Under the pieces are notes generated by a model. That model was not told the DNA's origin. It ran no database searches and saw nothing but the letters and a program-made list of their open reading frames with translations. Position numbers and translations under genes: made by a program. A stretch of 64,000 bases of DNA from Radiobacillus deserti (lineage in GTDB: Bacteria; Bacillota; Bacilli; Bacillales; Amphibacillaceae): NCBI RefSeq assembly GCF_007301515.1, contig NZ_CP041666.1, positions 1,054,001 through 1,118,000 on the forward strand, read 5' to 3'. Every line of letters starts with the position of its first letter. Position 1 is the first letter of the stretch. Below are positions 58,033-64,000 of the stretch, piece after piece.

Positions 58033-58764
58033 ATGAAATTAACAGTCATTGGATTTTGGGGTGCATACCCTGAGGCGGGTGGCGCTACTTCTTCCTACTT
58101 ATTAGAGCAAGATGGGTTTTCTTTGTTAGTGGATTGTGGGAGTGGGGCTTTATCTCGCTTACAACATGTTAAACCCGTCAAGGAGTTAGATGCTGTATTG
58201 TTATCCCACTACCATCAAGACCATATTGCCGATATTGGAGTACTTCAATATGCTTGGCTTGTTCAGAATGTGATGCATGGAACGAGGGATATACTGCCAA
58301 TCTATGGCCACCAAGAGGATCCAGAAGGGTTTCAAAGCTTGAGCCATGAATATACAAAAGCAATTGGCTATGACCCGAATCAAACACTAGAGATCGGCCC
58401 GTTTTCAATTACATTTTTGCTGACTAAGCATCCTGTCCCATGTTATGCCATGCGTATAACAGATGGGGAGTCCGCAATCGTGTACACAGCGGATTCGTCA
58501 TTTCAACAATCGTTTATCCCGTTTGCACAGTCAGCTGATTTGTTAATAACCGATTGTAACTTTTATGGAGAACAGGATGGGTCGGCTGCAGGACATATGA
58601 CCAGTAAGGAAGGGGCCGAAATTGCCAAAAAAGCAGGAGTAAAGACTTTGCTACTCAGTCATTTACCGCACCATGGAACACATGGGCAGTTGTTAACAGA
58701 AGCACGTCACTACTTTTCGGGAGAAATTTCGCTAGCTAAGGAAGGATATACGTTTGAATCCTAG
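58033..58764 (+). CDS. yhfI: Metallo-beta-lactamase fold hydrolase YhfI
   Basis: A 243-residue RNase Z-like hydrolase. The metal motif SHYHQDHIADI (near residues 57-67; HxHxDH), CYAMRITDGESAIVYTADSS near 138-157, TDCNFYGEQD near 175 and LLSHLPHHGTHGQ near 213-225 carry ligand residues. Substrate unknown; could be a nucleic acid or small ester. ATG 58033 has GAGGTGA upstream, while the GTG at 58024 is in that site. Confidence 0.85.
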   Translation: MKLTVIGFWGAYPEAGGATSSYLLEQDGFSLLVDCGSGALSRLQHVKPVKELDAVLLSHYHQDHIADIGVLQYAWLVQNVMHGTRDILPIYGHQEDPEGFQSLSHEYTKAIGYDPNQTLEIGPFSITFLLTKHPVPCYAMRITDGESAIVYTADSSFQQSFIPFAQSADLLITDCNFYGEQDGSAAGHMTSKEGAEIAKKAGVKTLLLSHLPHHGTHGQLLTEARHYFSGEISLAKEGYTFES

Positions 58765-58834
58765 TCAGGAAAATTGTCGATAGGGCAAGTTTGATTTACA
58801 ATGGATAAGGAGTAAAAAATAGAGGAGGATTCTC

Positions 58835-59830
58835 GTGAAATTTATTGATAATAAAGGGATAACGGACCCCCATATTAATCTTGCAATCGAGGAATACGTG
58901 TTAAAGAATTTTGGCGCAGACGATACATATTTACTTTTTTACATTAATGAGCCATCCATTATTATTGGAAAAAACCAGAATACAATTGAAGAAATCAATA
59001 CGAAGTATGTCGAGGATAACGGAATTCATGTTGTTCGTCGTCTTTCTGGTGGTGGAGCGGTTTATCATGATTTAGGAAATTTAAACTTTAGCTTTATTAC
59101 GAAGGATGATGGAGATAGCTTCCACAATTTTGCGAAGTTTACACAACCAGTTGTAGAAGCGTTGAACAAGCTAGGTGTTCCTGCTGAATTACAAGGTCGT
59201 AATGATTTAGTGGCAAATGGAAGAAAAATATCTGGGAATGCTCAATTTTCAACACGCGGACGTATGTTCAGTCACGGTACCTTAATGTATGATTCCGAAA
59301 TTGAACATGTGGTGTCTGCATTAAATGTACGGAAAGAAAAAATCGAATCAAAAGGAATTAAATCCATACGTAGTCGTGTTGCGAATATTTCAGAATTTAT
59401 GGATGAAAAAGTATCTATGGATGAATTTAAAGGAATCATTTTACGCAACATCTTCGGCGTGGAAAATGTAGAAGATGTTCCGACTTATGAGCTTACCGAT
59501 GAGGATTGGAATAACATTAAGAAACTATCAGAAGAGCGCTATCAAAAATGGGAGTGGAACTACGGAAAATCTCCTGCATCCAATATCCAGCAGTCGCATA
59601 AATTCCCAGCTGGCCTCGTAGATATCCGCTTAAACGTGAACAAAGGGATGATTGAAAACGCGAAAATCTATGGAGACTTCTTCGGTGTAGGGGAAGTAAG
59701 TGATATTGAAGAACGATTGACTGGCATTCGTTATGAGCGAAAACAAATCGAAGAAGCGTTAAGTGATTTAGATATTAAACATTACTTAGGAAACATATCT
59801 AAAGAAGAGTTCATTGATTTGATGTATTAA
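58835..59830 (+). CDS. lplJ: Lipoate-protein ligase LplJ
   Basis: A 331-residue cytoplasmic enzyme that attaches free lipoate to E2 or GcvH proteins via lipoyl-AMP. Length equals B. subtilis LplJ. VRRLSGGGAVYHDLGNLNFSFI near residues 70-92, NDLVANGRKISGNAQFS near 126-142 and HGTLMYDSE near 150 are the ligand-binding motifs. Start GTG 58835 after GGAGGA. Stands alone; a terminator follows. Confidence 0.93.
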   Translation: MKFIDNKGITDPHINLAIEEYVLKNFGADDTYLLFYINEPSIIIGKNQNTIEEINTKYVEDNGIHVVRRLSGGGAVYHDLGNLNFSFITKDDGDSFHNFAKFTQPVVEALNKLGVPAELQGRNDLVANGRKISGNAQFSTRGRMFSHGTLMYDSEIEHVVSALNVRKEKIESKGIKSIRSRVANISEFMDEKVSMDEFKGIILRNIFGVENVEDVPTYELTDEDWNNIKKLSEERYQKWEWNYGKSPASNIQQSHKFPAGLVDIRLNVNKGMIENAKIYGDFFGVGEVSDIEERLTGIRYERKQIEEALSDLDIKHYLGNISKEEFIDLMY

Positions 59831-59835
59831 AGATA

Positions 59836-59876
59836 AAAAGAGCCTCTGCTTGATCCTCTCGCAGAGGTCTTTTTCT
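59836..59876 (+). terminator. Terminator after lplJ
   Basis: AGACCTCTGC-type pairing of AGAGCCTCTGC with GCAGAGGTCT, followed by TTTTC. Confidence 0.7.
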
Positions 59877-59883
59877 AGAAAGC

Positions 59884-60480
59884 GTGGTTCGCATGAAGCG
59901 TTTTGTCATTTGGGTATTTGTTCTATCTCAAATTATTTTCTGTATGGTGTACCCCTTTCTTCAACCGTTAATCGTGTATTTGCATTCCATCGTCATCGTT
60001 GTGACTTGGGTTTGCTGGACCACCTTCTTTCTATTTATAGCACTATGGATGAGAAGCGCCTCCATATATATTCCAAAATCTTTTTTACTTAGTTTGTTTG
60101 CATGTTACAGTATTGGTCTTATCGTCCTTCTATTTTTCCGTCCTTCTAGTACAGGAGGCTTAACGATCAATCTCATTCCGTTTCAAACGATACAGTTTTA
60201 TTTAAGCGGGCGCGTTTCTTTTTTAATTGCGTTTTATAATTTAGCAGCCAATATCGGACTTTTCATTCCTGTTGGTCTGTGGTGGAAAGCTAGTTATCCT
60301 AGTAGAAGTAAAAGAATGAATTTTCTATTTCCACTCGTTCTCATTATAAGTATTGAATCTGTTCAACTATTAAGCCATTCGGGTGCATGGGATATAGATG
60401 ATTTTATTTTGAATATACTAGGAGTGTACATAGGGTATATGTTAACTCCTTTATGTCAAAAAGTAATTCATACTCATTGA
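59884..60480 (+). CDS. VanZ family membrane protein
   Basis: A 198-residue protein with about five helices. RPSSTGGLTINLIPFQTIQFYLSG, NLAANIGLFIPVGLWW and SIESVQLLSHSGAWDIDDFILNILGVYIGY (late loop, near 155-185) match the VanZ-like pattern, where this final Asp-rich motif is conserved. Its role in glycopeptide tolerance is known for VanZ only; here unknown. A start at GTG 59884 or ATG 59893 is possible; neither has a good ribosome site. Confidence 0.8.
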   Translation: MVRMKRFVIWVFVLSQIIFCMVYPFLQPLIVYLHSIVIVVTWVCWTTFFLFIALWMRSASIYIPKSFLLSLFACYSIGLIVLLFFRPSSTGGLTINLIPFQTIQFYLSGRVSFLIAFYNLAANIGLFIPVGLWWKASYPSRSKRMNFLFPLVLIISIESVQLLSHSGAWDIDDFILNILGVYIGYMLTPLCQKVIHTH

Positions 60481-60497
60481 ATAGAAGGAGGGAAGGG

Positions 60498-61664
60498 ATG
60501 AAAAAGTACATAATTGGCTACATCGTGTATGTTCTTGTGATTTGGAGCTACTTTTTATTCGCATATCCGCTTGATAGCTTTGTGAATAGTAACTTTGCTA
60601 GCTTAAGTCATGCCATGTTTTTTACTACCATTCCACTCGATTGGCTTTTACTTTTAGCGGTTATTAAGCATCAAAGAACCAAGGATCGTTTCTCTTTTTC
60701 TGGCAGCCAATCACAATCTGTTCTTTGGTATGGAACGAAATTATTTGGATTATATGTACTGATTACGTTCCCATTTGATTTCAGTTGGTATGAAGTCATG
60801 AAACAGTATGGAATAAGTCAACAATCCTATCTCGATTGGTTTATGGACTACGGGATAAGTAATCTATTATATTTCCTTGGGCTTATGTTTATCATTGTTG
60901 CAGCACTTCAATTCATCAAGCGGTTACCGAAGATGTGGTGGCTGGCATTATGGTTCCTATCCATTCCGATTGCACTATTCCTTGTGTATGTCCAACCGAT
61001 TTGGATTGACCCTTTATACAATGATTTTCAGCCGATGGAAGAAACTCCTTTAAAGCAAGATATTTTACAACTGGTATCAGAAGCTAATATTGAAGATGTA
61101 ACCTTGCTACAAATGGACAAAAGCTCGGAAACGACAACGTTTAATGCGTATGTAAATGGAATCTTTGGCAATGCTCGAATTGTTGTATGGGATACGACCC
61201 TACAAGGCATGAAAGAGGATGAGATTTTATTTATTCTTGCCCATGAAATTGCGCATTATGTAAAGCATCACGTTCTCGTTGGTGTAATTGGCTACTTACT
61301 GATGAGCTTCGTTATCTTGTGGCTTCTTGCTGTCTTATTCCGAAAATGGTGGGGCAGTAGAGAGCACAAGGCACCGACAGACGTTCGAGCGATACCATAC
61401 CTTCTTCTAATTACGTCTTTCCTGCTGTTTGTATTCCAACCGGTTTCGATGTGGGTTTCAAGGGAAATGGAAACCTCAGCAGATCAATATGCAATAGAAC
61501 ATACGGAAGAACTGCAGCCAGCTGCGGATAGTTATAGACGACTTGCTGTTCAATCGCAAAGTGATATCAGTCCAGTTTGGTGGATTAAATGGCTCAGGTT
61601 TAGTCATCCAACAATCTCAGAGAGGATTCAGATGGTAGAAAGAGAAATAGAAAGAAGAGATTAG
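60498..61664 (+). CDS. yhfN: M48 family membrane metalloprotease YhfN
   Basis: A 388-residue CAAX-protease/Ste24-like protein. Four or five N-terminal helices, then the zinc motif HEIAHYVKHH near residue 247 and the third ligand Glu in EMETSADQYAIEHTEE near 330. The late FSHPTISERIQMVER is the usual M48 end. B. subtilis YhfN lies in the same region. ATG 60498 follows GGAGGGAAGG; the frame from 60453 is overlap with the VanZ gene. A hairpin follows. Confidence 0.85.
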   Translation: MKKYIIGYIVYVLVIWSYFLFAYPLDSFVNSNFASLSHAMFFTTIPLDWLLLLAVIKHQRTKDRFSFSGSQSQSVLWYGTKLFGLYVLITFPFDFSWYEVMKQYGISQQSYLDWFMDYGISNLLYFLGLMFIIVAALQFIKRLPKMWWLALWFLSIPIALFLVYVQPIWIDPLYNDFQPMEETPLKQDILQLVSEANIEDVTLLQMDKSSETTTFNAYVNGIFGNARIVVWDTTLQGMKEDEILFILAHEIAHYVKHHVLVGVIGYLLMSFVILWLLAVLFRKWWGSREHKAPTDVRAIPYLLLITSFLLFVFQPVSMWVSREMETSADQYAIEHTEELQPAADSYRRLAVQSQSDISPVWWIKWLRFSHPTISERIQMVEREIERRD

Positions 61665-61665
61665 T

Positions 61666-61693
61666 CTCGAGCGATTGCTTCGAGGCTTTTTGA
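61666..61693 (+). terminator. Terminator after yhfN
   Basis: CTCGAGC and GCTTCGAG (one mismatch) with a short loop, followed by GCTTTTT. Confidence 0.6.
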
Positions 61694-61741
61694 TTAAAAG
61701 AAAGGAGTTACGTTCACAATAAGGGAAAAGGAGGTGGTTCG

Positions 61742-61882
61742 ATGGAGAAGGAAAAAGAGCGGCTCGAGCTTGAGATTAATTCTGTTTTAAATCCTGATTT
61801 TGGCTTGGATGACAACCAACTTTATGAACGAGTCTTTCCTGAAGAAGCTGGTGCACCTTATACCGATAAAATGTATTTTTAA
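61742..61882 (+). CDS. Small acidic protein, 46 residues, upstream of comK
   Basis: ATG 61742 has a full AAAGGAGGTGG eight bases upstream. The product begins MEKEKERLELEINSVLNPDF and ends TDKMYF, with a charged helix and an acidic tail. I do not recognise a family. Its stop lies 102 bases before comK, and its last codons contain a perfect AAAA-N5-TTTT box, so this gene and the comK control region overlap. Confidence 0.6.
   Translation: MEKEKERLELEINSVLNPDFGLDDNQLYERVFPEEAGAPYTDKMYF
61868..61880. promoter_or_regulatory. AT-box (AAAA-N5-TTTT) upstream of comK
   Basis: AAAATGTATTTTT fits the AAAA-N5-TTTT half-site for ComK. In B. subtilis two such boxes, about 8, 18 or 31 bases apart, make a K-box, and ComK activates its own promoter. 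I see only one perfect box here. Confidence 0.4.
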
Positions 61883-61984
61883 TGGATAATTTGGAAAAAT
61901 ATGGACAGTATTTAGAGAGATATGGTACATTTGTAGTAGGTCTTTCGCTTTTCATTTACCATTTTGCGAAAGGATGATAGAAAA

Positions 61985-62491
61985 TTGTTAAATGAATACG
62001 AAATTACCCCGAATACGTGTGCAATTGTGAAAGAAACGGTAGATGGTGCACCAGTTTGTCTTATCTTAGAAGTAGAAGATAGCTTCTATGTTTCCTCCTC
62101 TCCAAGTAAGTTAGTTGATCAAGGGTGTAAGTTTTTTGGAAGTAGTCTGAAAGGTCGGCAGGACGGAACTAAAGAAGTCTGTGGTATTACACATAAAGCA
62201 CCTATTTCTATGGATCCTTCAAGTGGGATGTACTTCTTTCCAACCACCTCACCTCAGAATCCAAATTGCTCATGGATTGCTCATTCCCATATTGATCGAC
62301 TTGAAAAAACTTCTTTTCAACAGACGATCGTTCACTTCAAAAATGGAACTTCTATCAAAGTCGACGTTTCCTACGGATCAATGATGAACCAAATTCAACG
62401 AACCGCACAATTTCGATACTTATTGGATAATCGAGTAAAATTCTTCAGGAAAAATAAAGGAGATATGGTTGCCGAACCTTTTCCAAGCTAG
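61985..62491 (+). CDS. comK: Competence transcription factor ComK
   Basis: A 168-residue transcription activator. YEITPNTCAIVKETVDG, GCKFFGSSLKGRQDGTKEVCGITHKAPISMDPSSGMYFFPTTS and NCSWIAHSHI (with the central FFGSS/GRxxGT segment near residues 54-70) match ComK across the whole length. B. subtilis ComK is 192 residues; the shorter C-terminus here is in the range of other bacilli. The TTG at 61985, with AAAGGATGA eight bases before it, is preferred over the earlier TTG at 61964. In B. subtilis ComK controls DNA uptake genes. Confidence 0.88.
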   Translation: MLNEYEITPNTCAIVKETVDGAPVCLILEVEDSFYVSSSPSKLVDQGCKFFGSSLKGRQDGTKEVCGITHKAPISMDPSSGMYFFPTTSPQNPNCSWIAHSHIDRLEKTSFQQTIVHFKNGTSIKVDVSYGSMMNQIQRTAQFRYLLDNRVKFFRKNKGDMVAEPFPS

Positions 62492-62959
62492 TTAATACCT
62501 AATTGATTACTCTATTACTAAAAATGAAAAGTGGAAGACCTACATTTCTTTCTTTGCTATTCTAAATAACGAAGAGTTCGCGTTAAAGGAACCAATTCGA
62601 CAACAAGGTCAAAACACCTACTAAACTATGTAAATTCACTAGTGTGACTTTATTTTTTTTAATAGATGTTTTTCTTTTAATTTTATATTTTCACGAAAGT
62701 TAATCAATCTTGAAAATGAAATCTTTAATACAGATTCACTAGTAAACTTCTTTTTTTAATCCCTAATTTTAGTAATTATTTAAAAAAAGTATTTATATAA
62801 CGTGGTAATAGTTGTATTAGTATCCTGATACATATATTTGTAGGGTGATTTTACTCTTAGGGAGGTGATCCATTACTTGTAGCTTGTAAGCATCTATGAC
62901 TATTCACAGTTATAACCTATATTTGATTTTAGAAAGCTTCTATAAATTGAGGTGTTTTT
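62492..62959. other. AT-rich intergenic stretch after comK
   Basis: 468 bases without a credible gene. TTCACTAGT occurs at 62635 and 62735, each followed by a T-rich run; the first forms a small TCAC/GTGA hairpin before T8 and may terminate comK. GGAGGTGATCC at 62861-62871 is fully complementary to the 16S 3' end but is followed only by ATT and then a stop after five codons. Confidence 0.4.
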
Positions 62960-63244
62960 TTGACTTGTCAATTAAGAATTCCATTAATTATTTTTGTTAT
63001 GGGTTCGTTAGCGGGTGTATTTCAATATCTTAATACTACTTCGGTTTCAGTGAACTATGGTGGAATTTACATCCTTCTTGTTGGGATTATCATATATCAA
63101 CTTGAAAAAAAGTATAAATCAAAAGAAAGTACCACTAATTTTGGGAGCTTTTTTAATTATTTCGGGAGTGTTAATAGATTATTCTTCTTCTCTTTTTCAA
63201 TAATTATATGTTGTTTTTATTTTTTATGTTTTACTAACAATTAA
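62960..63244 (+). CDS. Small membrane protein of unknown function
   Basis: A 94-residue protein with a TTG start at 62960 and GAGGTG five bases upstream. Hydrophobic segments RIPLIIFVMGSLAGVFQYL, GGIYILLVGIIIYQL and a very Phe/Ile/Cys-rich tail (FFFSFSIIICCFYFL) give three likely helices. I do not recognise it. Base composition is more AT-rich than its neighbours. The spacing to the ribosome site is short, so the start and even the gene are uncertain. Confidence 0.4.
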   Translation: MTCQLRIPLIIFVMGSLAGVFQYLNTTSVSVNYGGIYILLVGIIIYQLEKKYKSKESTTNFGSFFNYFGSVNRLFFFSFSIIICCFYFLCFTNN

Positions 63245-63392
63245 TAAAATCTGAATGGGATTGTATGGTGTTAGATGGGATGTAATGAAAAGCGAAAGCC
63301 CCGAATTTCTTGTAGAAGCGTTGTTTAAAATAGCGAATAACAATAGATACTAGTACAGAATGAGTCGACATCGAAGAAAGGGGTCTTAAAGG

Positions 63393-63806
63393 ATGCAAGA
63401 AACAATCAATTACCTTCTGGATCATCCTCTCCTAGGAGTACTAGCAATTGGAGCAGCCTGGGTTGTGGTCACTTCTATTGTGAAATCGTTATTTAAAGCA
63501 GCCACGATTTTAGTCGTGGTGGGGCTCGCGCTCGTCGTATTTTTTGATTTTACGCCGAAAGAAGTATTAGAAAAAGGGTCCAATGTAGCTAATACCGGAA
63601 CCTCTTTATTTCAAAAAACGCTCCAACCTATGTTAACGAATACGAATGATTCTGAGGATGAAGCGTTTTTCATTCAAGAAAAAGATGGGGATACGGTGAT
63701 CTCTTTGGATTCCCTCGGCATTACATACAATCTGTCTGAGTTGTTTGAAACAGAAGAAGAGAAATCTCCGATGCAGCAAAAAAATGACGCATCGATTCCA
63801 CACTAA
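63393..63806 (+). CDS. Membrane-anchored protein of unknown function
   Basis: A 137-residue protein. Two N-terminal hydrophobic stretches (PLLGVLAIGAAWVVVTSIVKSLF, ATILVVVGLALVVFFDF) precede a polar, acidic region (NDSEDEAFFIQEKDGDTVISLDSLGITYNLSELFETEEEK). ATG 63393 is preceded by GAAAGGGG about ten bases away. I do not recognise the family. Its stop overlaps the stop of the convergent SDR gene by two bases. Confidence 0.6.
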   Translation: MQETINYLLDHPLLGVLAIGAAWVVVTSIVKSLFKAATILVVVGLALVVFFDFTPKEVLEKGSNVANTGTSLFQKTLQPMLTNTNDSEDEAFFIQEKDGDTVISLDSLGITYNLSELFETEEEKSPMQQKNDASIPH

Positions 63807-64000
63807 TTTCGAAGAAAGCCACCCTCTGAATCAATCACTTGGCCGGTAATCCATGCTGCTTCGTCACTAGCTAGAAAGTTAACAAGACGCGCAGCATCCT
63901 CCGGAGCACCAATTCTGCCTAAGCCAAACTTTGGTTCTAAGTATGCTTTTATGTCTTCTGTCATCCAACCGGAATCGGTGGGGCCAGGGTTAACGGCATT
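63803..64000 (-). CDS. SDR family oxidoreductase, C-terminal part (cut by window edge)
   Basis: The last 65 residues of a short-chain dehydrogenase: NAVNPGPTDSGWM is the post-catalytic PG motif and GRIGAPEDAARLVNFLASDEAAWITGQVIDSEGGF is the typical SDR end. The Ser-Tyr-Lys residues are outside the window. In B. subtilis an SDR gene also neighbours comK. The product ends at the TAG at 63803-63805. Confidence 0.85.
   Translation of the reverse strand, partial: NAVNPGPTDSGWMTEDIKAYLEPKFGLGRIGAPEDAARLVNFLASDEAAWITGQVIDSEGGFLRN

Noticed and set aside
63234..63425. Minus-strand frame of 63 codons
   Set aside because: Overlaps the start of the 137-residue gene and has no ribosome site.
1..64000. 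tRNA, rRNA, CRISPR array or prophage
   Set aside because: No cloverleaf, rRNA core, regularly spaced repeats or phage structural genes were seen on either strand by eye; a tool search could still reveal a small RNA.

Overview
The window is chromosomal DNA from a low-GC, spore-forming member of the Bacillaceae. Evidence for spore formation includes two tandem alpha/beta-type small acid-soluble spore proteins, a YheC/YheD spore-coat ATP-grasp protein and YhaL. A complete OpuA-type glycine betaine transporter suggests osmotic stress tolerance. Much of the window follows, with insertions and gaps, the order of the Bacillus subtilis yhe-yha-ecs-hem-yhf-comK region: yheC/D, yheB, yheA, yhaQP, yhaON, yhaM, yhaL, prsA, yhaH, trpP, hit, ecsABC, yhaA, hmoB, pbpF, hemEHY, yhfH, yhfI, lplJ, yhfN, comK. 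I cannot fix the genus from sequence alone. No rRNA, tRNA, CRISPR array or prophage was seen.

Region by region. 1-9.8 kb: acetyltransferases, methionine aminopeptidase, a frameshifted azlCD pair, a CDF metal exporter, a WrbA flavoprotein, two MFS transporters, an IDEAL-domain protein, a VanY-type lipoprotein and a zinc-dependent phospholipase C-like protein. 9.8-18.2 kb: fumarase, the two spore proteins, msmX with a PucR/CdaR-type regulator, and the yheD-yheB-yheA group. 18.3-29.7 kb: an ABC exporter (yhaQP), the SbcCD-like nuclease/ATPase pair yhaO-yhaN, a GbsR-like regulator, the exoribonuclease yhaM, an MFS protein, yhaL and prsA. 29.9-36.6 kb: two small membrane proteins, a GbsR-family regulator divergent from opuAA-AB-AC, a glutathionyl-hydroquinone reductase and an acetyltransferase. 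36.7-42.6 kb: yhaH, trpP, hit, ecsABC (ecsB frameshifted) and yhaA. 42.7-50.8 kb: an accessory block with an IS1182-type insertion sequence, a ferritin-like protein, a PAP2 phosphatase, an MFS exporter, liaFSR and a bdbC/thioredoxin pair. 50.8-64 kb: hmoB, pbpF, the hemEHY heme genes, yhfH, yhfI, lplJ, a VanZ-like protein, yhfN, comK, two unknown membrane proteins and a truncated SDR dehydrogenase.

The genes form several working groups. HemE, HemH and HemY complete heme synthesis, next to a heme-degrading monooxygenase (HmoB). EcsABC and the foldase PrsA support membrane traffic and secretion. OpuA and its divergent regulator, which share palindromic candidate operators, handle osmoprotectant uptake. 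LiaFSR senses envelope stress next to the BdbC disulfide pair.

The most unusual signals are: a 235-240 bp repeat present twice whose sequence differences largely keep a long RNA hairpin paired; a probable AUU start codon on the YheD-type gene; an IS whose transposase ribosome site is placed in an inverted repeat spanning its own promoter and whose reading frame leaves the element without a stop; three frameshifts in short simple-sequence tracts (azlC, azlD, ecsB); and several small genes that are easily missed (29, 42 and 46 codons).
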